The notes under the pieces were generated by a model that saw only the letters and a program-made list of their open reading frames with translations, was not told where the DNA came from and did no database searches. Position numbers and translations under genes: made by a program. Positions 9,092 to 19,959 of a stretch of 34,385 nt of DNA are shown in pieces. The DNA lies in contig JAIOQJ010000512.1 in assembly GCA_021413475.1 (NCBI GenBank), positions 1 to 34,385 on the forward strand, written 5' to 3'. Source of the stretch: Planctomycetota bacterium (GTDB taxonomy: Bacteria > Planctomycetota > Planctomycetia > Gemmatales > Gemmataceae). Numbering within the stretch: position 1 is the stretch's first letter; each line of letters begins with the position of its first letter.

Positions 9092-9120
9092 TTGACATCG
9101 CTGCGATCGTTTGATAAACT
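9092..9120 (+). promoter_or_regulatory. Candidate sigma70-type promoter (TTGACA - 17 nt - TAAACT)
   Basis: Perfect -35 hexamer, 17-nt spacer, 4/6 -10 match, 85 bp upstream of the 9205 start codon. Confidence 0.5.
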
Positions 9121-9204
9121 CCCACCTTGCGTGGCATCGTAGCTAGAACAAACTTCTGTCCTTGCCTGTTCGGTTAATGAGAACGATCCCAACGGGAGTT
9201 CGCC

Positions 9205-11733
9205 ATGAATCTTTCGACAATTCGGGTTCCCCGAGGAGCCTTCGCGGGTATGGTGGCTTGGTTTGGGATGTTTGTCTGCTGGGACGGGAAGGCGCTCGGT
9301 GAATCGGACTATGTTTCCCCTTGGACACAGAACCGGCAAGGGTTCGGTCCCTGGGGGAGTAATATCCCCAACGACGTCAATGCCGGCCGACCGTGGATGG
9401 TCAGGCCAGCGCCGACTCCCATAATGCCGTCATACCCTCAAACTCCACAACCAAGCCTAGTTGTTTCGAATCCGACAGTCCCGCGCGAACTGTCGCCTTC
9501 GTCAGCACTTGTCGATGATCCGGATGGATTACCGGAAGCCACTCCCATCGCGAATGGAAAACCTGCCGAAGCAGCGAAAGCGAGCGGAGGAAAAGGGTGG
9601 TACTGGTGGGCACTCGCTGGGGTGCTGGGCGCGGGCGGTTTGTCAGCGTTGTTCGGTCGACGCAGGTGGGGACTGATCCTCGCTGTCGGCGGAACGCTCG
9701 TGCTGGGCGTTGTTTGGTTGGTTCAACCGAACGCGCGGAACATCGCGAGCGATGGGAGTCCGGAATCCGTTTCCTTAACAGACGGGAAAAAGAGCTTTCA
9801 TCCCGTTCCCGATTTCGAAACCTTCAAAGAGAAAATTGTTAGCCCGAATCCTTACTATCGGGCTCAGGCGATACGATATGGGCATTTGTTCGGCGAAAAG
9901 GCATACCCTTTTTTGGAAGTCGAGGCGATGGCCGGTTCGATTGACGCTAAGCAAGCACTTTACCGGGTGGATCCCGTTCGGCGGATTCTGTCGCTGATGA
10001 AGCTCGCTCTGCAATACGGGAAAGACGGGAATGACGAGCGGATGAAAAAACTCAGCGGCGAGGCGATTTTTGATCTTCAATCGGCGATGGTATACCCTGG
10101 TCCTTATCCTCCCTTTCCCAGCAATACCTACCTTTTTGCTGCCAGTCAAGAAGCCGCTCCCACCGAGATACTTCTCGAAATAGTGTCGACGAAAGGCGCG
10201 ATATTTCGGCATGATTGGCGGGCTGACAATTACGAGTATTCTCGTGCTCGCTCAATTCTACTACAGCGATTGGCAGGAGTGTCGGCGACGCAGAAGAGCA
10301 ACGAAGATATCGAAAACGATCTCTTTCAAGGAAAAATCGGTAAAGAGCAATTTCTTCGTGCCATTGCCAACCGCCATGTTGAGTGGTTGATCCAGAACGC
10401 GGAGATAAGCCCCAACGATTATCGGCCGCTAAAAATTGAAATGCTACCGGACGTCTGCAAAGTAGCACCGAGCGCGTTAGCGAAACTTCAGCGTGCGTAT
10501 GCGAGTTTCCTCTCCTCGAAAAATTATGGTGATTTAGCACACGCCGTCCGTGCCATCGCCGCCAGTGGAGACGAAGGCGAAGAGTTTCTGGCTCGAGATT
10601 TGTTGATCATTCGCGGCGAACCGGGAAAAATTCGGCCGATTCAGCTAGGGAGACTGCAGGTAAAATTGCTTGATTCGCCCTCCCCCAAACTTCGGGATGC
10701 CGCCCAAGTTGCGGTTAGAGAATGGCTGGCGGAGATTCGCGAAAACAAGCCGATCCAGCAGAATCAATTTGAAGACGCTGACCGTGTCGAACTTCAAGGC
10801 TTTCTCCTTCTCACATTGGCTGCGGCAGGCGACCAATATGCGTACGCTGAAATGCGCACAAAGAGACTTTCACTGCTCGAAAGTTATTCCGCCTATTCTC
10901 TGAATTATGGCACTTGGGGTCCTTGGCACAAGAGCGACGCCGCTAAGCGGGAACTGGGGGAACGGGTGCAAGAGGTGAAAACGGTAATCGAGTCCGGCAA
11001 ACCGATACCGGAAGAGCTCCGCTGGCTCCTGTTCAAATATCCGAAAGAATTCGGAAATGCTCACGATTTTTACTTGCATCACGTCTACCGCGAACCCCAA
11101 ACGGATGACGATGCCTACCGCACCTTGAGCGAGATGTTGGCACTGGGAATCGACTGCAGCAAGGTTCTGGCGATGCTACTGAAGCGTGAGCGGGCGACCA
11201 CCTTGGATCTCGAGGGACTCTACCTGAGATTGAGTGCGAATGATTTCAGGAAGCTGTTGCCGTCGCTGATCAAATACATGGAAGAAAACGCTAGCTCAGG
11301 CTCAATTGCCGGCCTTTGCTTGGCGTGCTACATCCTTCACCAGAACGGGGCGGACGCGAAGGAAGCCGGCCCCGTTCTAGTTCGGCTGGCACGGCAAGGG
11401 AACAAATCCTTGCGCATGAACGCGCTGATGGCCTTGGAAAACGTGAAATCGTATAGCGAAGAATCATTTGCCGAGATTGTGCGAGGAGTGAAAAGCCGCG
11501 ACCGCGAGATTCGGAAAAATGCAATGCGTGCCCTACTTCGATTCGAAGACAGAGCGGCCATTGTGTTCGACGACGTCGCTCCCCTACTAAAAAGTGATGA
11601 TTCAGAGGAACGCAATGCAGCCGCCTCGCTGCTTTCGTCCATGGGACCGCCGGTCGCTGCTCGCGCCATCGAGGCACTCCAGCCGTTTCCGGAGTTCGGT
11701 CGCCAAGTAGAATGGTTGCGAAGCGTAAATTAA
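9205..11733 (+). CDS. Membrane-anchored HEAT-repeat-like protein (842 aa)
   Basis: GGGAG upstream of ATG; hydrophobic 'WYWWALAGVLGAGGLSALFGRRRWGLILAVGGTLVLGVVWLV'; C-terminal HEAT-like helices 'SRDREIRKNAMRALLRFEDRAAIVFDDVAPLLKSDDSEERNAAASLLSSMG'. Confidence 0.8.
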   Translation: MNLSTIRVPRGAFAGMVAWFGMFVCWDGKALGESDYVSPWTQNRQGFGPWGSNIPNDVNAGRPWMVRPAPTPIMPSYPQTPQPSLVVSNPTVPRELSPSSALVDDPDGLPEATPIANGKPAEAAKASGGKGWYWWALAGVLGAGGLSALFGRRRWGLILAVGGTLVLGVVWLVQPNARNIASDGSPESVSLTDGKKSFHPVPDFETFKEKIVSPNPYYRAQAIRYGHLFGEKAYPFLEVEAMAGSIDAKQALYRVDPVRRILSLMKLALQYGKDGNDERMKKLSGEAIFDLQSAMVYPGPYPPFPSNTYLFAASQEAAPTEILLEIVSTKGAIFRHDWRADNYEYSRARSILLQRLAGVSATQKSNEDIENDLFQGKIGKEQFLRAIANRHVEWLIQNAEISPNDYRPLKIEMLPDVCKVAPSALAKLQRAYASFLSSKNYGDLAHAVRAIAASGDEGEEFLARDLLIIRGEPGKIRPIQLGRLQVKLLDSPSPKLRDAAQVAVREWLAEIRENKPIQQNQFEDADRVELQGFLLLTLAAAGDQYAYAEMRTKRLSLLESYSAYSLNYGTWGPWHKSDAAKRELGERVQEVKTVIESGKPIPEELRWLLFKYPKEFGNAHDFYLHHVYREPQTDDDAYRTLSEMLALGIDCSKVLAMLLKRERATTLDLEGLYLRLSANDFRKLLPSLIKYMEENASSGSIAGLCLACYILHQNGADAKEAGPVLVRLARQGNKSLRMNALMALENVKSYSEESFAEIVRGVKSRDREIRKNAMRALLRFEDRAAIVFDDVAPLLKSDDSEERNAAASLLSSMGPPVAARAIEALQPFPEFGRQVEWLRSVN

Positions 11734-11791
11734 TGATTGACGAAAGACTGAGCGACAATCGTTCGTGCAGAATTTCACACCGGGGTACCCG

Positions 11792-12526
11792 ATGGTTCGC
11801 AAACGCCTGTACGTTTATATCAAAGACGACGAAGCGCCGATCTGGTTCCGATTCTTGATCGGCTTGATACTCTGCTCAATTGGCGCGGGTGCCTTGGCGT
11901 TGTTCGACCTGCATGCCTCCTATTGGCTCATTCCCGTCATTATCTGCATCGCTATCGGCGGCTTGGTCATCCTCTTCGCAGGGTATTCGAGCCTCGGCCC
12001 GAGAGGGGTCGCGGCTTGCACTGTCCATGAAGGCGGGATCCATCTCAATATCGAACCACCCGTGTATTTCGCTTGGTCCGATGTCGGATCGACGATTTTC
12101 GAGGGTGAAGGCAATAACGCCCGATTGAAAATCATCGACCGCGAGGGCAATCAGACGGCGATCAAACTACACCGTTGCGCGGTGAAAATCGATACGTTGA
12201 AGAACGCGATCGACGTTTGTTCGCGTCATCCCGATTCCGAGACTTTGTTTCTTACGTGCCCCGCTTGCCACTTCTCGGTCGATACTCTGAAGGAATACAC
12301 GGTCGGCAATTTCCTTCTCTTGTTCGTCGTGGGTGCTTTGAAAAAGCAGCGAGTCATTGCCTGCCCTTCGTGCATGCGATCGCACGCACTTCAAATGCTT
12401 GCCGGCAATCTCTTAAGCGCTAACCTTCTCTGGCCCATCATCGTGCTTCCTTGGGGAACTTGGCTTCTCGCGCGATCGTTCTTCGGGAAAGGGCATTCGA
12501 ATGATGTCATGCTCTCTTTGAATTGA
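11792..12526 (+). CDS. Hypothetical membrane protein with split CxxC zinc-ribbon-like motif (244 aa)
   Basis: Hydrophobic segments; CPACH and CPSCM separated by a hydrophobic stretch; the ORF track begins at GTG 11765, ATG 11792 preferred. Confidence 0.7.
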   Translation: MVRKRLYVYIKDDEAPIWFRFLIGLILCSIGAGALALFDLHASYWLIPVIICIAIGGLVILFAGYSSLGPRGVAACTVHEGGIHLNIEPPVYFAWSDVGSTIFEGEGNNARLKIIDREGNQTAIKLHRCAVKIDTLKNAIDVCSRHPDSETLFLTCPACHFSVDTLKEYTVGNFLLLFVVGALKKQRVIACPSCMRSHALQMLAGNLLSANLLWPIIVLPWGTWLLARSFFGKGHSNDVMLSLN

Positions 12527-12552
12527 CGCCATGGGGGAAACAATGGCGTCAA
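12523..12552. terminator. Stem-loop between convergent genes (TTGACGCCAT / ATGGCGTCAA)
   Basis: Perfect 10-bp inverted repeat with 10-nt loop overlapping the stop codon of the upstream CDS; no clear T-tract. Confidence 0.5.
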
Positions 12553-12584
12553 AAACATGACCGAAAGAAAATGAACCGTCTTGC

Positions 12585-13493
12585 TCAACCGCGCAGATTC
12601 TCCGCCCGAGAGCGAAGCGCCGCCGCGATGTCGCGGACAGTTTCATCGACCTCCACGCGTACGCGAATCGGGTCGGTGCCGGCTTCTAGGTCGGCCAGGT
12701 GAGTGTTGATTTTTTTGGCCCAGTCGCGGCAGCGGTTTTTCAGCCAGGTCTTCTCGTCGGCCGGCAGCGGTTGGTGCGTCGCCAGTAGCAACATCGAACA
12801 GCCCTGGCGAAACTCGTTCAGACGCTTCGACAGGTCAACGGCATTTTCAGGTCGCCTGTCGCTCCATTCCGTGACAGCAACACCCAGCTTCGCCAGGTAA
12901 TCGGGAGCCGCAAGGTTATTCGGCAGAGCGTCCGGCTTGTTCCAGCCCCAACCGGGAGCGGGTGATTCGTCAGGCTTTTTGGCCACCTCAGTCTTATCCG
13001 GGGTGGGACCAGGCGCGCGCCGGTTGATCGCGAAGACGGCAATCAGCACGACCGCCGCGGTGGCGAAGCTCACGACAAACGGATGACGCCAGATCGGTGC
13101 GGCCGGTCGCGCCGGCATCGCTGGCTCGACGTCCTTTTCAAGTCGCCGCCGACCGTTCGCTGTCAGAAGAGTGAGATCTTCGTCGCTCGCCGCCACTTTA
13201 TCCCAGTAAGGTCCCCCCTCGGATAGGACCGCCTCTTGGAGTGTCAGCAGCAAGTCAGGTTGCTTGAGCAAGGCGATAAGCCGGTGATGCGGAATCGCGG
13301 CCAGTCCTCGTTCCATGATCTCGACGAATACGTCGCCGAGCAATTCTTCGAACGTGCCGGCCGGGGCCGGGGCAGACCGATGGACGGCCGCCAATTCTTC
13401 AACAACGGCGCGCAAGTGCCGGCCGGCGATCTGTTCATCCAACCAACGGCCCAGATCTCGAGATTCAGCGGGAATCGTCATGGCATGTATCAT
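12585..13493 (-). CDS. Putative anti-sigma factor (single-TM protein, 302 aa)
   Basis: ATG 13493 overlaps the TGA of the sigma factor gene (ATGA); TM segment FVVSFATAAVVLIAVFAI; N-terminal cytosolic region. Confidence 0.7.
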   Translation of the reverse strand: MIHAMTIPAESRDLGRWLDEQIAGRHLRAVVEELAAVHRSAPAPAGTFEELLGDVFVEIMERGLAAIPHHRLIALLKQPDLLLTLQEAVLSEGGPYWDKVAASDEDLTLLTANGRRRLEKDVEPAMPARPAAPIWRHPFVVSFATAAVVLIAVFAINRRAPGPTPDKTEVAKKPDESPAPGWGWNKPDALPNNLAAPDYLAKLGVAVTEWSDRRPENAVDLSKRLNEFRQGCSMLLLATHQPLPADEKTWLKNRCRDWAKKINTHLADLEAGTDPIRVRVEVDETVRDIAAALRSRAENLRG

Positions 13494-14026
13494 TCGTCGG
13501 CCCATTCTTTCATGCAGTTTTCCAGCCGGTCCTTGGCCTGGAAGAAGAGCTTGTGCGCCTGCGGGGTCTTGATGCCTATACGCAGGCAAATTTGCTCGTA
13601 ATCTTCGCCGCCGAGCTTGCCGCGAACGACGGTTCCCTGGTCGCCTGGAAGATGATCGAGGCACTTTTCCAAACGGACGCGCCGTTCGGATTCCAAGGCC
13701 AGGCGCACGGGCGACTGACCGGATTCCGGTTCGATCTCACCGAGCATGCCGGCTCGCTTTTTCCGCCGATGATCGATGGCAAGATTGCGGGCGATCTGAA
13801 AAAGCCAGCCGCGAAAGTGCCCCTCGAAGGGCTTGCTTTCGGACTGCTTCCAGACGCGGATCCACACATCGTGGTGAATGTCCTCGAGTTCCGCCTGGGG
13901 AACGCCCTGTCCGGCAAGAAACGCCAATACTCGCCGGGCGTATCGCCCGTAGAGAGCGGTCACGTCCCGGCGAGCGGCGAGTGATTCATCTGAGGCATTT
14001 TGGGATGGGTCGCTTAGAGGAGTCAT
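13490..14026 (-). CDS. ECF-type RNA polymerase sigma factor
   Basis: Region 2: 'LEDIHHDVWIRVWKQ...FRGWLFQIARNLAIDHRRKKR'; region 4: 'GEDYEQICLRIGIKTPQAHKLFFQAKDRLENCM'. Start 14026 or 14068 uncertain. Confidence 0.88.
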   Translation of the reverse strand: MTPLSDPSQNASDESLAARRDVTALYGRYARRVLAFLAGQGVPQAELEDIHHDVWIRVWKQSESKPFEGHFRGWLFQIARNLAIDHRRKKRAGMLGEIEPESGQSPVRLALESERRVRLEKCLDHLPGDQGTVVRGKLGGEDYEQICLRIGIKTPQAHKLFFQAKDRLENCMKEWADE

Positions 14027-14071
14027 GCCGTAAGCTTGCCGACCCCACCCCAGAATGTCAAGTATCATGGC

Positions 14072-14350
14072 TCAATCGCAAACCTTGACCCATTTAACGT
14101 AAGCGACTTGTTTCTGAACCGGAACCTGCACGTCGCGGGTGCAAGTGACCTCTTTCGCGTACGGTTTGCCGCAATGGTCATAGCAAACCACCTTTTTGAC
14201 GTAAGTTTCTTGTTGAACGACATACTCAGTCACCGTCTTGTAGCATACTTGCTTGACGTAGCGGCAACACGGCTCGGAAGCGGAACTCAGCGACGGGGCG
14301 GTGAACAGGGCTGCGGCAACGGTTGCGGCGGTCAGGAACTTGCGGAACAT
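14072..14350 (-). CDS. Small secreted cysteine-rich, valine/tyrosine-rich protein (92 aa)
   Basis: Signal peptide MFRKFLTAATVAAALFTAPSLSSA; mature part has 7 Cys and repeated aromatic-Val motifs (TEYVVQQETYVKKVVCY, AYVKWVKVC). Confidence 0.75.
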   Translation of the reverse strand: MFRKFLTAATVAAALFTAPSLSSASEPCCRYVKQVCYKTVTEYVVQQETYVKKVVCYDHCGKPYAKEVTCTRDVQVPVQKQVAYVKWVKVCD

Positions 14351-14714
14351 GGTCGTCTCCTCGGTTTGGTTTGGTTGATCTTTCGCTCACGACAAACAGG
14401 AAAACGAAGGCGGCGGAAGAATCTTCCGAGAAAATTGAAAATAATCGACTCACGCCTTTGTTTCCCAATCGGGCAGACAGCCAGCGCGAACGCAAGTTTG
14501 TTGCTTCGTGACAAATGCAGAGCCTGGAATGTCAACGCCCTGCGCACGCAAGCGCGTATCTTGTGCGTGCCATCCCTGGACTTTCATAAGGGGAACGACA
14601 TAACGACTGAACCAGCTTTCGCGAGGCCGATCTTGCGATCCTCTTGGCGGTTTCCTCGCTTTTGCTCAAACGACAAGAGAGGGCCCAATCACGGAATGGA
14701 TTCTTTCCGCACTG

Positions 14715-15674
14715 ATGCTCGCACTAGCCGCACCGACCACGCTCTGGATGGCCGGTGCGATTCGCTACGATTTGTGCCAAACGGACACGTTGGGTCGATT
14801 GTTCGCGGCGTGTTGGGTTGTTAGCGTCGGTTTCCTTTTCGCGGTCTGGCAACCAGTTTGGCAGCCGTTCGCGTTTCTGATGGGAGTCACCGGAATTTTC
14901 CTCGTCTGGTGGTTGCGGCTGAAGCCGAGCCACGACCGCGACTGGGACCCAAGCGTGGCGGTACTACCGCGAGTTTCGCGCCACGAGGATGAACTCACAC
15001 TTGAGAACGTCCGCAACTTCGAATATCGTTCGCTAAACGATTTCACCCCGCGTTACGAGACCCGCACGGTCCACTTCTCGAATTTACGGGGCGCGGACAT
15101 CATCTTCTTCAACTGGGGCTCGCCGTGGATGAGCCACCCCGTGCTGGTCTTCGATTTTGGCACCGACGGCCGCATCTGCATCTCGATCGAGGTGCGATAC
15201 CGAAAAGGGCAGAAATACGCGATCGTCCGTAGTTTCTACCGTCAGCAGGAGTTGATCTACCTGGTAGCTGACGAACGCGACGTGATTCTGCGGCGGACGA
15301 AACATTCCCCGAACCAGACCGCTCACCTGTACCACATGACCGTGAGCCTGGATATTGTGCAAAAAGCGTTCCTTGATTACGTCGGAGCGATCAACGACCT
15401 GTACGAAACGCCGCACTGGTACCACGGCCTGTTCCGAAATTGCACCACCACGTTTTACCGCCTCCCAAGCAGCCGATCGTTGCGCGATTTTCGCGTGCTC
15501 CTCAACGGCCGGCTCGACCTCGCCTTGTATGAGAATGGCCGGTTGGATCGTTCACTCCCTTTCGACGAACTGAAACGACTCGCCCTGATTAACGATATCG
15601 CGAATGGCGCTCCCGAGGCCGACTTCGGGGGTCACCTCCGCCGCGAACTGGAAAGGCGCTGCCATGAACAATGA
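14715..15674 (+). CDS. DUF4105 (Lnb N-terminal periplasmic) domain membrane protein (319 aa)
   Basis: N-terminal TM segments; 'YETRTVHFSNLRGADIIFFNWGSPWMSHPVLVFDF...RNCTTTFYRL' matches the DUF4105 pattern. True start may lie slightly upstream because the frame stays open with hydrophobic residues. Confidence 0.75.
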   Translation: MLALAAPTTLWMAGAIRYDLCQTDTLGRLFAACWVVSVGFLFAVWQPVWQPFAFLMGVTGIFLVWWLRLKPSHDRDWDPSVAVLPRVSRHEDELTLENVRNFEYRSLNDFTPRYETRTVHFSNLRGADIIFFNWGSPWMSHPVLVFDFGTDGRICISIEVRYRKGQKYAIVRSFYRQQELIYLVADERDVILRRTKHSPNQTAHLYHMTVSLDIVQKAFLDYVGAINDLYETPHWYHGLFRNCTTTFYRLPSSRSLRDFRVLLNGRLDLALYENGRLDRSLPFDELKRLALINDIANGAPEADFGGHLRRELERRCHEQ

Positions 15675-17514
15675 AATTCCCGCGTTGTTGAAAGTCCACG
15701 AGTATTTCCGGGGCGCAAGCGAAGAGGCCTTGCGGGACGTGCTGGATGTCGGCAGGATTCGGCACTTCGAGGCTGGTGAGATCGTGCATCAGCCCGAGGA
15801 ATCTGTCGTAATGGTCGAGTTTATTCTCCGAGGCCGCTTGAAGTCGGTAAAAGTCGATACGCGGGGTCGAGAAACTCTGTTCCGCTTTCTCGAGCGAGGC
15901 GAGCAGTTCGGCATGATGGCCGGAGCGCTCCATGAACCCATTCCGCTTCGCGTGTTCTCGCTCGAGCCTTCGACGGTCTTGCAGGTGGACTACGAAACGG
16001 CAATGGAGTTGACGCTCAAGCACCCGGATCTGCGTCAGATATGGCTGAGAACTTACGCGAGCAGTTTGAAGAAGCACTTTTTCGGCAGCACGTCCAGCCG
16101 TGCCCCGATGATACTTGTTCTGATCCACGAATCCCCCGCTTCTCGCTCCACTGCCGAACTGCTTCTGAGCCGCCTCCGCGAAGTCGGCGAGGAAATCGCC
16201 GTCTTCAGCGATTCGGACGATTGGCACAAACAGCCAGGAATGCGGTTCCGTTCACTCACGGTGGCCGGCCGCCCGCTGGAACCGGAACAAATTCGTCAAC
16301 AAGTGGCCGAATGGAAGGATACGCACCGGATCGTCTTCGACATCCACGCTCAAATGACACTCGACGGTGCGGAGCGGGTGATGAAGCTCGCTGATCGCGC
16401 GGTGTACTTCGTTCCAGCGAAGGAGGGAGAGGCCGCGGTCGCACGGTTACGGGGGATGGATGTCGCCGCGCGCGGTTGGCGCGACAAGCTCAGCATCGCC
16501 TGGTTGCTCGAGGAAGGGCGGACGGTTGCCCCAGCTATTCCGGGCCTCCACGATTTTATTTGCCGCGACTTCAAGCTTGCCGCCCCCGCGCCACTTCCGT
16601 GGAGCCGATCGCTCAGCAGCGGGCTGGAACGTCTGGTTCACGACCTTCGCGGCGTCCGAATCGGCGTGGCCCTTGGCGGAGGTGCTGCCCGCGGCATGTC
16701 TCACCTCGGCGTCCTCAAGGCACTTGAACAAAATGGGATTGTCGTGGACATGGTTGCCGGTACGAGCGCCGGTGCGATGACCGGCATCATGTACGCGACG
16801 GGGCTCGATGCGGACTATAGCGCCAATCAATTCGCCACGGATCTCCGCCCTTCCTGGATTTTTCGCCGCCTGCCGAGCGGCAAGCAACTTTACCTACTTT
16901 ACAAATACCGCCGCGGGCACTTCGATCCAATGCTCCGCAAGTACCTTCAAAACTGGCGGCTCGAACAACTCTCCCTCCCTTGCCTCTCCGTCACCGTCGA
17001 TCTGGTGAGCGGGAGTTCCGTGGTTCGCGAGCGCGGCGATGCCACCCACGCGGTGCTCGAGAGCATCAACCTGCCCGTCCTTTCGACCCCGATCGTCCGC
17101 GATGGGCAGGCGCTGATCGACGGCGGGCTGGTGAATAACATCCCTGCGGACGTGCTCGTCGCCATGGGTTGCAACTTCGTGATTGCCGTCAGCGTGACGG
17201 CGAAGATGGAAAAGCGGTTCTGCGAAATCACGTCGGAGAAACCGGTCCGGTCGGGGAAGAAACCTTCCACCATTCAAACAATCCTCCGCAGCCTGTTGGT
17301 TCAGAACCACAGCTTGAACGCCATTGGGGTGCAGCCGGCGGATGTGGTGATCGAGCCAGACGTGACGGAATTCGACCTGACGGAATTCATGCGGGCGAAA
17401 GAACTGGCCGCGATCGGCGAAGCGGCCGCCCTCGAACAGATCCCGAAGATTCAGCAATTGCTCACTCGGCTCGATCCGCAACTATTCCCCTGGTCTGCCG
17501 AGGCACGTCGTTGA
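15664..17514 (+). CDS. Patatin-like phospholipase with N-terminal cyclic-nucleotide-binding-like domain (NTE-like architecture)
   Basis: N-terminal cNBD-like 'FEAGEIVHQPEESVVMVEFILRGRLKSV'; GGGAARGMSHLGVLKAL oxyanion hole; GTSAG nucleophile elbow; DGG (ALIDGGLVNNIP). Confidence 0.9.
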   Translation: MNNEIPALLKVHEYFRGASEEALRDVLDVGRIRHFEAGEIVHQPEESVVMVEFILRGRLKSVKVDTRGRETLFRFLERGEQFGMMAGALHEPIPLRVFSLEPSTVLQVDYETAMELTLKHPDLRQIWLRTYASSLKKHFFGSTSSRAPMILVLIHESPASRSTAELLLSRLREVGEEIAVFSDSDDWHKQPGMRFRSLTVAGRPLEPEQIRQQVAEWKDTHRIVFDIHAQMTLDGAERVMKLADRAVYFVPAKEGEAAVARLRGMDVAARGWRDKLSIAWLLEEGRTVAPAIPGLHDFICRDFKLAAPAPLPWSRSLSSGLERLVHDLRGVRIGVALGGGAARGMSHLGVLKALEQNGIVVDMVAGTSAGAMTGIMYATGLDADYSANQFATDLRPSWIFRRLPSGKQLYLLYKYRRGHFDPMLRKYLQNWRLEQLSLPCLSVTVDLVSGSSVVRERGDATHAVLESINLPVLSTPIVRDGQALIDGGLVNNIPADVLVAMGCNFVIAVSVTAKMEKRFCEITSEKPVRSGKKPSTIQTILRSLLVQNHSLNAIGVQPADVVIEPDVTEFDLTEFMRAKELAAIGEAAALEQIPKIQQLLTRLDPQLFPWSAEARR

Positions 17515-17717
17515 CCAAACCCGAGAATCTTGAATTCGCACACGCGCATTTACCCCGCGTGATTTTGGGATGCGGCCAGCGTGCACATCGCCGGATTGAA
17601 ATCTTCAATTCTGCGAAACTTGCCATCCAGGCGAATCCTGGTGTTCTCGTTCATCGCCCCTGATGCGCCCATAGAATATTCGTTTCGTTTTCGTCTCGCT
17701 TGTATGGGAGCCAGGTC

Positions 17718-18149
17718 ATGCCGCAGGAGTTCGCGCGTTCCGGTATCAAGGTGCGATTCCCGGACAACTGGTTGATCGAGGTCGATGAGACGGAAGATGG
17801 CTGGTCGGCGACGATCCAGAGTCCCGATACCGCATTCTTGATGCTCAACCACTATCCCGACGACTACGAGCCGATGGAACTGGCCGATATGGCGCTCGAA
17901 GCCATGCGCGAGAGCTACCCTGATCTCGAAGCCGAGGAGATCGTCGAAACGCTGAACGAAAAACCGGTGATCGGTTACGACGTCAATTTCATTGCCCTGG
18001 ATCTGACCAACACTTGCTGGATCCGGTCGCTGATCGGCCTGGAAGGAAACTTGCTCTTCATGAGCCAGTGCACCGACCAGGAGTTGGAGACGTATGGTTC
18101 GACACTTCGCGAGATTGTCGAATCGTTGACATTCGAGGATGAAGATTGA
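17718..18149 (+). CDS. Hypothetical protein (143 aa)
   Basis: GGGAG before ATG 17718; stop overlaps the start of the next ORF. Confidence 0.7.
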   Translation: MPQEFARSGIKVRFPDNWLIEVDETEDGWSATIQSPDTAFLMLNHYPDDYEPMELADMALEAMRESYPDLEAEEIVETLNEKPVIGYDVNFIALDLTNTCWIRSLIGLEGNLLFMSQCTDQELETYGSTLREIVESLTFEDED

Positions 18150-18355
18150 TGGAAACGGCCGCGCAAGTGCTGGGCGTGTTCCTGATTTTCGATCTCCTGG
18201 CCGCTTTCTTGTTGGTCGGGTTGGTGGCGATCGTGGGCCGGCGCGGGCCAACGAAGGTGCCGCTGAAGCAACTTCTGGGGCCGTTGGTTTTGCTGGCTCT
18301 GTGCGCGAGTTTGATTTATGGGTCGTTGTGGATGATGGTACACTTTAGCAATTGA
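18149..18355 (+). CDS. Small two-TM membrane protein (68 aa)
   Basis: Hydrophobic segments VLGVFLIFDLLAAFLLVGLVAIV and LLGPLVLLALCASLIYGSLWMMV; start overlaps the previous stop. Confidence 0.65.
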   Translation: METAAQVLGVFLIFDLLAAFLLVGLVAIVGRRGPTKVPLKQLLGPLVLLALCASLIYGSLWMMVHFSN

Positions 18356-18356
18356 T

Positions 18357-18447
18357 TAAAGTACTCATCTCGCTCCGCGTGATGTTCTTCGCCAGACGGA
18401 ACGTTTCCCATGCATCGAAGAACATCACGCGGAGCGTGATGAGTACT

Positions 18448-18450
<3 letters not shown>
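18357..18450. repeat. REPIN-like nested inverted repeat between convergent genes (35-nt arms, one mismatch)
   Basis: Arms 18357-18391 and 18416-18450 pair 34/35; each contains CATCACGC-TCC-GCGTGATG (left copy has T at 18370). Fills the 18355-18448 gap and includes the hemL stop codon. Confidence 0.85.
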
Positions 18451-19743
<1,293 letters not shown>

Positions 19744-19959
19744 GATGCTCGCGGGGTTGACGGAGGAAATTCGGTTCGGCGTCGTTGGGACAGTTTAGGC
19801 GAAGTCGCGAACGAAGCCAGCGGCATCCCCGACGCGAATTTGTGAGTTTCGTTTGCATAACCGGAGAATCTGGTCTAGATTTCATCGAGCAAACGTTTGT
19901 ACCGGTTTTGGCGATACAGACGGGGGCAGATGTTCGTGTCTCGCAACGACTCCAAACGC

